Shown here: one piece after another, positions 43,723-52,213 of the stretch | Numbering within the stretch: position 1 is the first letter of the stretch | How the letters are laid out: every line of letters starts with the position of its first letter | From: Blautia_A ammoniilytica | Lineage (GTDB): Bacteria > Bacillota > Clostridia > Lachnospirales > Lachnospiraceae | Direction of reading: 5' to 3' | Length of the DNA: 64,000 nt | NCBI RefSeq assembly: GCF_025566965.1 | Contig: NZ_JAOQJL010000005.1 | Location: forward strand, 82,458 to 146,457 | Made by a program: the position numbers and the translations under genes | Notes under the pieces: model-generated | Database searches by the model: none | Told to the model about the DNA's origin: nothing | Seen by the model: only the letters and a program-made list of their open reading frames with translations

Positions 43723-44763
43723 ATGGGTAAAAAAAAGAAGGTCACCTTCAGTGACATTGCCAAATTTACAAACTTTTCCAAAACAACAATTTCAAGATAT
43801 TTTAATGATCCAGATTCCATTACCCCAGAGAACCAGCAGATCATATCGGATGCACTGGTAAAACTGAATTACCAGGAAAACAAAGTGGCCCGGATCCTTG
43901 CCAATGGAAAGACCGAATTTATCGGTATCATTATCCCTAACTTATATCTGCATTATTATTCAGAGATGCTGAATCAGATCCTCTGTACCTATGAACAGTA
44001 TGGATACAAATTTCTGGTATTTATCGGAAATGAAAATGAAAATACAGAACGTCAGTATATTCAGGAACTTATGGCTTACCAGATTGAAGGACTGATCGTC
44101 CTCAGCCACACCATTCCTTCCAAAGAGCTTGCAGATCTGAAAATCCCTATTGTGGCAATTGAACGAGAAGATCTGTACATTTCCAGTGTAAATACGGATA
44201 ATTATTCCGGTGCCAGACAGGCAGTCCAGCTTCTTGCCAGCCATCACTGCCAGATCATGCTTCACATTAATAGTCCCACAAAGGAAAATATCCCCGCATA
44301 CGGACGTATTTCGGGATTTCTTGATTATTGTCGGGAAAACCAGATTCCTCATGAAATGTTTATTGAGGACCTGGGAATTAACGATGAGGATCTCCATCAG
44401 AAATTCACCTGTATTCTGGATCAGATCCAAATGAAATATCCAGACAAGAAAAAAGGCATATTCATATCCAACGATACCTATGCCAGTGTTTTTCTTAATC
44501 TTCTGATCCGCAGATATGGAAAGCTGCCTGATGATTTTTATCTGGTAGGCTTTGATAATTCCCCTATTTCCCGCCAAGCAGTGATTCCCATCAGTACTGT
44601 AGGACAGCAAATCAACAAGATTGCCCAGGAATCCATGAAGCTTCTGGTAGGACTTATGGACTCCCAGAAAAAGCGCAATCCTGCCCCTTTATCTGAGCCT
44701 GTCCATAAAACCATCCCCCCTCTTTTGATTCTAAGGGATACTACAGAAAAAAATATTTTTTAA
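43723..44763 (+). CDS. LacI family transcriptional regulator (sucrose/fructan locus)
   Basis: 346-aa repressor. HTH reads TFSDIAKFTNFSKTTISRYF, then a sugar-binding-fold effector domain (IIPNLYLHYYSEMLNQIL; LVGFDNSPISRQAVIPISTV). Start at the ATG at 43723-43725 with AAGGA 6 nt upstream; seventeen upstream codons include the -10 element. Divergent from the GH32 operon, with four near-identical operators in the shared region, it is almost certainly the local regulator. Confidence 0.94.
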   Translation: MGKKKKVTFSDIAKFTNFSKTTISRYFNDPDSITPENQQIISDALVKLNYQENKVARILANGKTEFIGIIIPNLYLHYYSEMLNQILCTYEQYGYKFLVFIGNENENTERQYIQELMAYQIEGLIVLSHTIPSKELADLKIPIVAIEREDLYISSVNTDNYSGARQAVQLLASHHCQIMLHINSPTKENIPAYGRISGFLDYCRENQIPHEMFIEDLGINDEDLHQKFTCILDQIQMKYPDKKKGIFISNDTYASVFLNLLIRRYGKLPDDFYLVGFDNSPISRQAVIPISTVGQQINKIAQESMKLLVGLMDSQKKRNPAPLSEPVHKTIPPLLILRDTTEKNIF

Positions 44764-44981
44764 TGAAGAAAGACCATGGCAACCGTTCCTGCAGTAAGCA
44801 GGAACAGTCCAAGGGCTTCTTTTTTATTCAGCTTTTCTCCAAATACAAAGTAAGAAAATCAGGAAAAGAAGAGTCTTACTGCTGTTGCTACTGTGGAATC
44901 CGTTTTCTTGATCCCACATTTTGCAAAAATAGATGTTACACCTGCAAAAAATGCAGATCCTGCTGCATATAAAAGCTACAT
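44760..44981 (-). pseudogene. EamA (DMT) family transporter remnant
   Basis: Reading from ATG 44979-44981 gives LLYAAGSAFFAGVTSIFAKC and, in the same frame, KLNKKEALGLFLLTAGTVAM, the first and last helices of half-size EamA proteins. The middle is missing (about 74 codons remain of ~140). There is a TAG at codon 2, probably once Trp, and an internal TGA. It overlaps the end of the convergent LacI gene by four bases. Confidence 0.75.
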
Positions 44982-45008
44982 ACAAATCCTTTCTCTCAAG
45001 TAAATTTA

Positions 45009-46739
45009 TTACGTCAACAACTCAAATGTATGATACAGATCCATCCTTCCATACCCCCACTCTCTGTTTGGATATGGATAATTTTCCTCACGTCTGGCTC
45101 CTCGCTGGAGATAATTTTTCACGCTGGTTCCTGTAAAATAAGGCTGATTTTTGCGGATAATGGCCCACTCAAACATAAGAGCTGCCACGCCTGCTGTCTG
45201 GGCCGCTGCCAGGCTGGTACCAGAGGCTTCCCCGTAGGTACCGTTAAGAAGCGGGACACGTATACCAACTCCCGGTGCTGCCAGCTGTGGCACTACCATT
45301 CCATTGGGCATAAAGCCCCGGCTTGCATAGAGATAAATACTGTTATCCCGATACTGATATGCTGTTACCGTCATACTTTCCATAGAATCGCCGGGGGAGG
45401 TAACAGTTGAATAAGGGGACGGTTCCAGGAAATAGGTTTCATTGGAGATCAGTCCTTCCACAGGCAGCCAGATATGAAAATTAATATTATGATTTTCCCT
45501 CTCACGCACAAAAATCTTCCAGATTCCAGAAGCCGGACTTACAAATCTGAAAAATACCAGGGTATTCCCAGTCTGTCGTTCAATCGGTACATAATTTACA
45601 TAGATCTTTGTTTCCACAAAAACAAAAGACAATTCCTGGGTAACTGTTCCAAGGAAGGAACTTATCTCCAGGTTTTCTCCTGTGGGAGACTGTATGGAAA
45701 GATTGTATATTTCCGGTGGTTCTCCCCAGAATTCCATTGTAAATCCTTTTTCCCCAGTTCCTACCCGCAGCTCTGCTACAGACTCACCTCTCCGATCTCC
45801 CAAAGCACCGGCAAAGTGATGTCTGGATGCCCCTTCATTTCCTGCGGCTGCAGATACAGATACCTGTGCAAAACCGGCCAAGTAATCCACATACTGGCTT
45901 AAAGGACTTTTTCCCAGATGTGCTCCCTGACTGGTACCAAGACCCAGACAGATGGAAAGGGGCATGCCCAGTGCACGGGCACATTTCATTGCAAAAGCCA
46001 TCCCCATCATAATATCATCTTCCTGAAACACGTCCTCAGCCTGAGACATCTGATAAAAATCTTTAATATATTTCTTGGCATGTTTAAGCTTTATCACGAT
46101 TAAAGAAGCTTCCGGTGCAGCCCCTGAAAAATCCTCCTCAGGTACAAGATTCCCAGCAGCCACTGCTGCCAGCATGGTTCCATGTCCATTAGTATCTACA
46201 GAAGGAACTGCCTCAAGAGGCTTCTCCTGCTCCATGGCATGGTCAATATCCTGTTTCATATAAACCTTTCCATAAGGAGCCATCCCGTCTCCGTCTCCCA
46301 TAAGGGACTGATCCCAGATACAGGCGATCCTGGTGCCTGAAGGTGACGAAAAAACCGGATTCTGATAATCAATCCCTGAATCGATCACCGCTACTGCAGT
46401 CCCCTTTCCTTTAAGCCCCAGATAAGGATGATTATGAAGCCTGGTAATACCGGATGCACCCAGTGCATTCAGATCCATATAAGTATAACACTTAGGAATT
46501 GTATTATAGGAATCACTGTTTATTTCCAACGGTGGAAGCTGTGCCAGCGGCACATATAGTACTCCGTACACCTCACTAACCGGATACAGGCTTGCTCCCG
46601 GTATCTCTTCAAGAGGACTTGGCATATTCTGTACATACTTTACAATAAAATTTCCATACTCTTCACTTTGTGCAGGTACCACTGACTGTTGTTCCTGCAA
46701 AGGAATTTCCTGATTCAATTCCTCCTGCGAAAAGAACAT
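45009..46739 (-). CDS. S8 family subtilisin-like protease (Csp-like)
   Basis: 576-aa serine protease. Triad: Asp120 (VAVIDSGID), His186 (DTNGHGTMLAAVAAG) and Ser509 (GTSLAAAQTAGVAALM). A ~200-aa beta-rich insertion precedes the Ser motif. No signal peptide. Length and layout fit the Csp-like proteases of spore-forming Clostridia, where CspB activates the germination lytic enzyme SleC; that role is inference. The start is uncertain: ATGs at 46737-46739 and 46743-46745 and a TTG at 46755-46757. I favour the first because GTGAGG lies 8 nt upstream. Both ATGs lie inside a hairpin. Confidence 0.9.
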   Translation of the reverse strand: MFFSQEELNQEIPLQEQQSVVPAQSEEYGNFIVKYVQNMPSPLEEIPGASLYPVSEVYGVLYVPLAQLPPLEINSDSYNTIPKCYTYMDLNALGASGITRLHNHPYLGLKGKGTAVAVIDSGIDYQNPVFSSPSGTRIACIWDQSLMGDGDGMAPYGKVYMKQDIDHAMEQEKPLEAVPSVDTNGHGTMLAAVAAGNLVPEEDFSGAAPEASLIVIKLKHAKKYIKDFYQMSQAEDVFQEDDIMMGMAFAMKCARALGMPLSICLGLGTSQGAHLGKSPLSQYVDYLAGFAQVSVSAAAGNEGASRHHFAGALGDRRGESVAELRVGTGEKGFTMEFWGEPPEIYNLSIQSPTGENLEISSFLGTVTQELSFVFVETKIYVNYVPIERQTGNTLVFFRFVSPASGIWKIFVRERENHNINFHIWLPVEGLISNETYFLEPSPYSTVTSPGDSMESMTVTAYQYRDNSIYLYASRGFMPNGMVVPQLAAPGVGIRVPLLNGTYGEASGTSLAAAQTAGVAALMFEWAIIRKNQPYFTGTSVKNYLQRGARREENYPYPNREWGYGRMDLYHTFELLT

Positions 46740-46782
46740 AAGCATAACCTCACCCAACTACGAATCATTGGTTAAGCTTATG
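46737..46782 (-). promoter_or_regulatory. Hairpin enclosing the start region of the S8 protease gene
   Basis: Minus-strand CATAAGCTTAACC (46770-46782) pairs with GGTTATGCTTATG (46737-46749), 12 of 13 bp, with a 20-nt loop that holds GTGAGG in part. Both ATG candidates are in the 3' arm, so the structure could limit initiation. Confidence 0.6.
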
Positions 46783-46815
46783 CCTATCGCTTCTGTTTTA
46801 TTCTATTTGAAAGAT

Positions 46816-47595
46816 TCAGATCCGCATATCAACCGTTTTCTTACGTACAGCCCCATATAAAAACAACAGTAGCCCTGCACAAAACGTAAAAATCGAAATA
46901 AACTGAGAAGTAGATAAAATACCTACATTTCCCCTTTCCAGATCTCCTCTGTAAAATTCCAGGATAAAACGCCCCACACTGTAAAGGATCAGATACAGAC
47001 CTGCCACCTGGCCTTTCTCTTTCAGATGCTTTGCCGCCAGAATCAGCACAAAATAATGGGCAAAATCAAGAACACTGGCATAAATCTGAGTTGGAACTAG
47101 GGGCACATAGTTAGGGGCAAAATCAGAATTAGTAAAAGTGATTGCAAAATGGGAAGCGGTTTCTTTTCCATAGCAGCAGCCGGCCAGAAGGCATCCCAGC
47201 CTTCCAAATCCCTGTGCCAATGCAACCGAAGGGATCAACAGATCAAAGTATCTAAGAAAATCCATCTTTTTTATATGGCAGTAAATATATGCTGTCAGTA
47301 TTCCTCCCATGATCCCGCCCAGCACCACAAACCCATCTGTCAGGCTGTCAAGCAGAAATCCAGGATCCTTAAGGATCATTCTCCATTCAGTGAGCCAATA
47401 AAGTATCTTTGCACCTACGAAACCGCCAGCCACACACCAGAGCACAATATAGAATACCTGGTTATAATCCATTTTTTTCTTTTTAGCACGGTACTCTCCT
47501 GTTAAATAGGCAACAAGTATCCCTATAGCAATCATCAGACCATAGCCGTATACAGTAAAAGGTCCAATGGTCAGCAATTCATTCTTCATAATCAA
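46816..47595 (-). CDS. lgt: Prolipoprotein diacylglyceryl transferase
   Basis: 259-aa integral membrane enzyme that transfers diacylglycerol to the lipobox Cys of prolipoproteins. About seven helices. The LGT core reads LGGIMGGILTAY and AQGFGRLGCLLAGCCYG, the Cys-rich variant of the GRxGN motif seen in many Clostridia, and YSVGRFILEFYRGD holds the second Arg. The gene overlaps the upstream arginase-like gene by 17 bp, an operon arrangement. It would serve the lipoproteins in this window (TAXI and sugar-binding proteins). Confidence 0.92.
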   Translation of the reverse strand: MIMKNELLTIGPFTVYGYGLMIAIGILVAYLTGEYRAKKKKMDYNQVFYIVLWCVAGGFVGAKILYWLTEWRMILKDPGFLLDSLTDGFVVLGGIMGGILTAYIYCHIKKMDFLRYFDLLIPSVALAQGFGRLGCLLAGCCYGKETASHFAITFTNSDFAPNYVPLVPTQIYASVLDFAHYFVLILAAKHLKEKGQVAGLYLILYSVGRFILEFYRGDLERGNVGILSTSQFISIFTFCAGLLLFLYGAVRKKTVDMRI

Positions 47596-48403
47596 ATCCT
47601 TTCAAGACTTCAAGCAACTCATGATTCGCATGATCGTGTCCGGCCGGACTCCCTGCTCCTCCGTTTTCAGGCTCCCATTCCCCGCACACATCAGCAGCCT
47701 GTAAAGGAAGCTTTCTCGCTTTCAAAAAACTTTGTAATTCCTCCAGACAGCTTTTTAGTTCTGTCAGAGACATATCTCCCTGACTCCAGGTTGTTTTTAC
47801 CTCCTGCTCATTCAGTACATCCTTATCCACAGACAAATACACAGGCGAAAACTTCCCTGTTTTTTTCTCATACTCTGAAAGCATCTCCAAAAAAGAAGCC
47901 GCCACACCGGAACTGCTGTTAGTTTGCCGGGCAGCTTGCAGATCTTCCCTGCTAAAAAATGTGACACGTTCCTTATACACCTGCTGCACCTGGTGGAATG
48001 CCGACTGATCCGGTCCCACAAGAAACACATGATCCAATAATTCCACAGATTCCAGTGCATCTGCTATCCATCCGCCGCAGGACAAAAGACCTCCAAAAGC
48101 AGGGGGCTGCATATCTGTATGATTATCAAATACAAGCAGAGAAAACGGGTTCTTAGCCTTATCCATCCAGATCCTGGTCATATAATGATAATTGCCGGAA
48201 TCAATAAAATGTATCCCTGAAAGTGTAAACTCTCCGATCTTTTCCCTGATTGCCCTGATTGCCGGTTCATCACAATAGCAGTTGGTACCGGAAAGATCCT
48301 CCAGCCGAACCCATGTGGATCGTTCCTCTCTCCAGAAATCCTGCTCTTCATATGCCCCTGACAAATTCATCAGAAGGATTCCGGATTCTCTTTCTTTTTC
48401 CAT
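47579..48403 (-). CDS. Arginase/ureohydrolase-fold protein
   Basis: 274-aa protein with the binuclear Mn-type ligand motifs of the arginase superfamily: VFDNHTDMQ (D-x-H-x-D) and LSVDKDVL (S-x-D-x-D), plus an upstream His in GIHFIDSGNYHY. The rest diverges from arginase and agmatinase, so the substrate is open; formimidoylglutamase-like or a novel ureohydrolase are options. It lies between DUF308 and lgt genes with minimal spacing. C-terminus is Gly/His-rich (GGAGSPAGHDHANHE). Confidence 0.82.
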   Translation of the reverse strand: MEKERESGILLMNLSGAYEEQDFWREERSTWVRLEDLSGTNCYCDEPAIRAIREKIGEFTLSGIHFIDSGNYHYMTRIWMDKAKNPFSLLVFDNHTDMQPPAFGGLLSCGGWIADALESVELLDHVFLVGPDQSAFHQVQQVYKERVTFFSREDLQAARQTNSSSGVAASFLEMLSEYEKKTGKFSPVYLSVDKDVLNEQEVKTTWSQGDMSLTELKSCLEELQSFLKARKLPLQAADVCGEWEPENGGAGSPAGHDHANHELLEVLKGFDYEE

Positions 48404-48406
48404 AAA

Positions 48407-49201
48407 TCAGTTCTGTTCCTGTTCTTCCAGATGATCGCTTTCCGGGTTCTCTTCTTTTGTTTCCGCTTCGGAAATCTCCTGGGTGTCCTCTACTGTTACA
48501 TCCTCTGGAGGAATCACCTCTGTACTTACAGAAGCTGCCCTGGAATTCCACTCTGGAATGATCTCTTTCTCTTCTGCTGCCTCTTCTGCTGCCTCTTCTG
48601 CCTTTGTATCCGGTTCTTTTTCGGCATGTTTCTCAGGGGTTTCATCTGCTGCAGTCTGTACTTCCCCTGACAGCCCCTTTTTCAACATAACAAATGATAC
48701 TACATCCAGAATACCGTCCACCAGAAAGGCCCATCCGGCAAACATCAGCATTCCATTAATGCTCTGGAAATTATACATCATCAGAAATACACCCAGTCCC
48801 ACAAATACAAGGCTTTCAATGAGAAGGAATTTCCACGTTTCCTGTGTTCTTTTTTTCAGCTTCATGCTACCCCGAAGAGTCCAGATGCTGTCCACCAATA
48901 CCAGTGCTCCCAGCATCAGCGGAAGAAGTTTCACTACGATCTGAGGATTTGTAAAAAGAAACAGGCCGATCACAAATACGATCACACCTGAAAACAGATC
49001 CAGGATCGTAGCCTTGTCTTTTTCTGCGGCAAAAAGGAAAATATGGTACAGACCTGCTCCGATCAATACCAGTCCAAATACTACTTTACATAGCAGATTC
49101 ACTGTACCTACAGGCATAAATACAAGACAGATCCCAAACAGGATATAAAAAACAGATGTTACGATCTGTCCTTTTAATAACTTGCTTAATTTTTCGCTCA
49201 T
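48407..49201 (-). CDS. DUF308 (HdeD-like) membrane protein with acidic tail
   Basis: 264-aa protein: about six helices (15-190) in the HdeD/DUF308 pattern (GIVFV-type repeats, GVIVFVIGLFLFTNPQIVVK, LMFAGWAFLVDGILDVVSF), then an ~75-residue Glu-rich cytosolic tail with no fold. Start at the ATG at 49199-49201, AAGGAGG 8 nt upstream; the 72 codons open further upstream have no RBS. Leads the DUF308-arginase-lgt-type transcript. Function unknown. Confidence 0.85.
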   Translation of the reverse strand: MSEKLSKLLKGQIVTSVFYILFGICLVFMPVGTVNLLCKVVFGLVLIGAGLYHIFLFAAEKDKATILDLFSGVIVFVIGLFLFTNPQIVVKLLPLMLGALVLVDSIWTLRGSMKLKKRTQETWKFLLIESLVFVGLGVFLMMYNFQSINGMLMFAGWAFLVDGILDVVSFVMLKKGLSGEVQTAADETPEKHAEKEPDTKAEEAAEEAAEEKEIIPEWNSRAASVSTEVIPPEDVTVEDTQEISEAETKEENPESDHLEEQEQN

Positions 49202-49343
49202 GGCACATACCTCCTTGATGTATTTTAGTATACCTCTTTTGCCTTTTTTCGTCCATAGGCATTCCTTTCCTGTTTGTGCAATTTGTGCAGGATTATTTAT
49301 CTTTAAAAACGTAAATTTGGAAGTGCAAAAGCCCCGTTTACAC

Positions 49344-49371
49344 TTGAAGTTTTCCACTGTGGTATTATAAT
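49344..49371 (+). promoter_or_regulatory. Promoter of the O-acylation operon
   Basis: -35 TTGAAG (49344-49349), 16-bp spacer, -10 TATAAT (49366-49371). The leader then has two direct copies of TATTCCATTATG about 26 bp apart before the RBS; their role is unknown. Confidence 0.7.
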
Positions 49372-49467
49372 GAAAAAGTCGAATTATCTCGAAGATCAAA
49401 ATCTGATTATATTCCATTATGTATGATTTGATTGTATTCCATTATGATTTAGGAAGGATTTACCATT

Positions 49468-50265
49468 TTGAAAAAACAAATAAAACATTCACGAATTGTT
49501 TTGACGGTTATCCCCGTCGCCGTTGTTCTGACAGCCGGGATAACTTTTTTATTCTCACGTTCTGATAGTGAATCACAAGTATGCCAGCAAAATGTTGCCC
49601 GTTTAAAGGAGCTTGAAAATACAGACATTTCCTCTGTGGAGCAGGCCATTTCGGATATCCAGGGACAGCTGGATGCACAGGCAGATGCCCAGGCCCGAGA
49701 GGATATTGTCAATTCTTCCGGTATATTAACCAATGTACAGATCCGTCAGGCTTTTGCAGGAAGTGTGATCGTAGGTGATTCCATTACACAGGCCATTTCA
49801 GAATACGGATATCTGGACACAGACGTAGTTGTCAGTAAAAGGGGCCTGTCTGTTGTAAATGCCCAGGAGCAGTTCAGTACCGCCATCAGTCTGAATCCCA
49901 GCCATGTTTTTCTTGCTTTTGGTACCAATGACCTGGAAATCTACAATGGAGATCCTACAGGCTTTATCGATGCCTATAGGGAGAAAGTTCAGATGGTTAA
50001 GGATGCTCTCCCAGATGTGCCAATTTATATCAACAGCATCCTGCCTATCCAGGATTTTGCCATTGCCAGCAATCCGGCCCTTGGCTACTATTCACAGTTC
50101 AACCAGGCTTTGTCGGATTTCTGTGATGAAATGGACTGTACCTTTATTGATAACACCTTCCTTGTGGAGGATTCCAGCATGTACGAACCGGATGGTGAAC
50201 ATGTGATCATGGATTATTATCCTAAATGGCTTACTTATATGGCAGAAACGGCAGGTCTTATATGA
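49468..50265 (+). CDS. SGNH/GDSL hydrolase family protein, membrane-anchored
   Basis: 265-aa extracytoplasmic protein with one N-terminal helix (10-30). SGNH blocks: GDSIT (block I, Ser), FGTND (block III, Asn) and DGEHVIMDYYPKW (block V, Asp and His). Such proteins are acyl-esterases or acetyltransferases that act on surface polymers. TTG start, with AGGAAGG upstream. It heads a four-gene operon with DUF4358, MBOAT and DHHW genes, so it probably transfers or removes acetyl groups supplied by the MBOAT protein. Confidence 0.88.
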   Translation: MKKQIKHSRIVLTVIPVAVVLTAGITFLFSRSDSESQVCQQNVARLKELENTDISSVEQAISDIQGQLDAQADAQAREDIVNSSGILTNVQIRQAFAGSVIVGDSITQAISEYGYLDTDVVVSKRGLSVVNAQEQFSTAISLNPSHVFLAFGTNDLEIYNGDPTGFIDAYREKVQMVKDALPDVPIYINSILPIQDFAIASNPALGYYSQFNQALSDFCDEMDCTFIDNTFLVEDSSMYEPDGEHVIMDYYPKWLTYMAETAGLI

Positions 50266-50738
50266 AAAATAAAAAATCACTTATCATAAAATCAACAATG
50301 GTCATACTTCTGGCAGTTTATCTGATCCTGCTTTACCGGGCCGATTATGCCAAGGATGTTTCCATGGATACCATTGCCAAGTCCATGGAAAAATATGACG
50401 CCATTACCCAGCTAGGGCAGGAAGACCGGGTGCAGCTTAAGCGCTGTTACCAGATCAATGATACAGATACAGACGGTTATTTCTTTTACAAAGCAGCCTC
50501 ACCTATGGCTGTAGAAGAAGCTTTCATTGTAAAAGCAAAAGACAAATCACAGGCAGAAAGCTTTCTTACTGCTGCCCAGGATCACCTTTCCAGCCAGAAA
50601 AACATTTTCGGAGGATACGGAACTGATCAAATGGCTCTTCTGAACAAGGCTGAGGTAGGTTCCAAGGGGAATTATGTTTACTATTTCTGCGGTGAGGATG
50701 CATCCTCCTGGCGTCAGGCTTTTCTTTCCCTGATTTAA
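50262..50738 (+). CDS. DUF4358 domain protein
   Basis: 158-aa protein with one N-terminal helix and an extracellular DUF4358 domain (EEAFIVKAKDKSQAESFLTA, FGGYGTDQMALLNKAEVGSK). The ATG overlaps the SGNH stop (ATGA), so it is coupled. DUF4358 genes repeatedly accompany MBOAT-DHHW loci in Lachnospiraceae; the role is unknown, perhaps an assembly factor. Confidence 0.83.
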   Translation: MKNKKSLIIKSTMVILLAVYLILLYRADYAKDVSMDTIAKSMEKYDAITQLGQEDRVQLKRCYQINDTDTDGYFFYKAASPMAVEEAFIVKAKDKSQAESFLTAAQDHLSSQKNIFGGYGTDQMALLNKAEVGSKGNYVYYFCGEDASSWRQAFLSLI

Positions 50739-50801
50739 TATTTGTTCCTGGCCATCTGGGTCTGCAGATTGCCTAATTACATTTTATGGAGATTAATCAT
50801 T

Positions 50802-52190
50802 ATGGTATTCAGCAGCATTTTCTTTATTTTTTGTTTTTTACCCCCGTTCCTGCTTCTCTATTACCTTGTACCTGAGAAGTTCCGGAATATTCTGCTTTTT
50901 ATTGGCAGCTTGATCTTTTATGCCTGGGGCGATCCGATATATGTGGTTCTTATGCTGTTTTCCAGCTTTTTTAATTATTACATGGCACTGGAGATCGATC
51001 ATCTTGACAAGGATCCCAAAGGCCGTAAAAAGAATCTTATTTTTGCAGTCACCATAAACCTTCTGATCCTTGGCTTTTTCAAATACTGGGGATTTCTTCT
51101 GGATACCTTCAGCACAATCACAGGGATTTCCATTGCCCATCCCCAGCTGGCACTGCCTATAGGAATCTCTTTTTATACCTTTAAGAACCTTTCCTATATC
51201 CTGGATGTATCTAAGAAAAAAGTGTCACCACAGCGCAAATTCCTTACATATGCAGTTTACAGTACCATGTTTCCGCACATGTCTGCAGGACCGATCGTAA
51301 GATATGCAGATATTGAAGGACAGCTTACCCGGCGTTCCATCAGCCTGACCCGGCTGGGACTTGGTGCTGAATATTTTACCAAGGGTCTTGCCAAAAAAGT
51401 ACTGCTTGCAGATAACCTTTCTGCCATTTATACTTCCATTCTCAGTTCTGGAAGCAATTCCGTACTGACTGCATGGATCGGTATCCTTGCATACACCCTG
51501 CAGCTTTATTTTGACTTTTCCGGATATTCGGATATGGCCATCGGACTTGGCAAAATGATGGGCTTTGATTTCCTTAAGAACTTTGATTATCCTTACATTT
51601 CCACCAGCGTTTCAGAATTCTGGCGAAGATGGCACATCTCTCTTGGAAGCTGGTTCCGGGATTATATCTATATCCCTCTTGGGGGCAACCGTGTTTCAGT
51701 TCCAAAGCATATCCGCAACATTTTTGTTGTATGGGCACTGACCGGTTTATGGCACGGTGCAAGCTGGAATTTTATTTTCTGGGGATTATATTATGGACTG
51801 CTCCTTCTACTTGAAAAATTTGTCCTTAAGGATTTCCTGCCAAAGCTTCCTAAATGGGCCGCTAATCTTTACACCATGATCGCAGTTATGATCGGATGGG
51901 TATTTTTCAGTCAGACAGATTTTTCTTCCATGGGGCATTACCTGTCAGTTATGTTTGGCTTCGGTGCATCTGCTTTTCTGGACAGGACAGCTGTTTACTA
52001 TCTTAAAACAGGTCTGATCCTTTTTGTGATCAGCATCCTGGCCTGCCGTCCAGGTCTGTACCAGTCCTTTAAAAGACTGATACAGCGAAATGAAAAGGCA
52101 GCAGCAGCCGTTAATCTGCTTCTGTTTTTACTGTGTATTGCTTATATGGTATATAATTCCTATACACCATTCTTATACCAGAAGTTCTAA
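50802..52190 (+). CDS. MBOAT family O-acyltransferase (AlgI-like)
   Basis: 462-aa polytopic membrane protein. Hallmarks: SEFWRRWHISLGSWFRDYIY, IPLGGNR and the invariant His in LTGLWHGASWNFIFWGLYYG, as in AlgI, DltB and PatA. It passes acyl groups from cytosolic acyl-CoA to an extracellular partner. Start at the ATG at 50802-50804 with GGAG 10 nt upstream; the 20 codons before it lie in the leader. Partner: DHHW gene downstream and SGNH gene upstream. Confidence 0.94.
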   Translation: MVFSSIFFIFCFLPPFLLLYYLVPEKFRNILLFIGSLIFYAWGDPIYVVLMLFSSFFNYYMALEIDHLDKDPKGRKKNLIFAVTINLLILGFFKYWGFLLDTFSTITGISIAHPQLALPIGISFYTFKNLSYILDVSKKKVSPQRKFLTYAVYSTMFPHMSAGPIVRYADIEGQLTRRSISLTRLGLGAEYFTKGLAKKVLLADNLSAIYTSILSSGSNSVLTAWIGILAYTLQLYFDFSGYSDMAIGLGKMMGFDFLKNFDYPYISTSVSEFWRRWHISLGSWFRDYIYIPLGGNRVSVPKHIRNIFVVWALTGLWHGASWNFIFWGLYYGLLLLLEKFVLKDFLPKLPKWAANLYTMIAVMIGWVFFSQTDFSSMGHYLSVMFGFGASAFLDRTAVYYLKTGLILFVISILACRPGLYQSFKRLIQRNEKAAAAVNLLLFLLCIAYMVYNSYTPFLYQKF

Positions 52191-52213
52191 ACCAGAATTT
52201 ATGAGGTCATAAA

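Noticed and set aside
49380..49460. CRISPR-like repeats in the leader of the O-acylation operon
   Set aside because: Just two 12-bp direct copies of TATTCCATTATG; no array and no cas genes.
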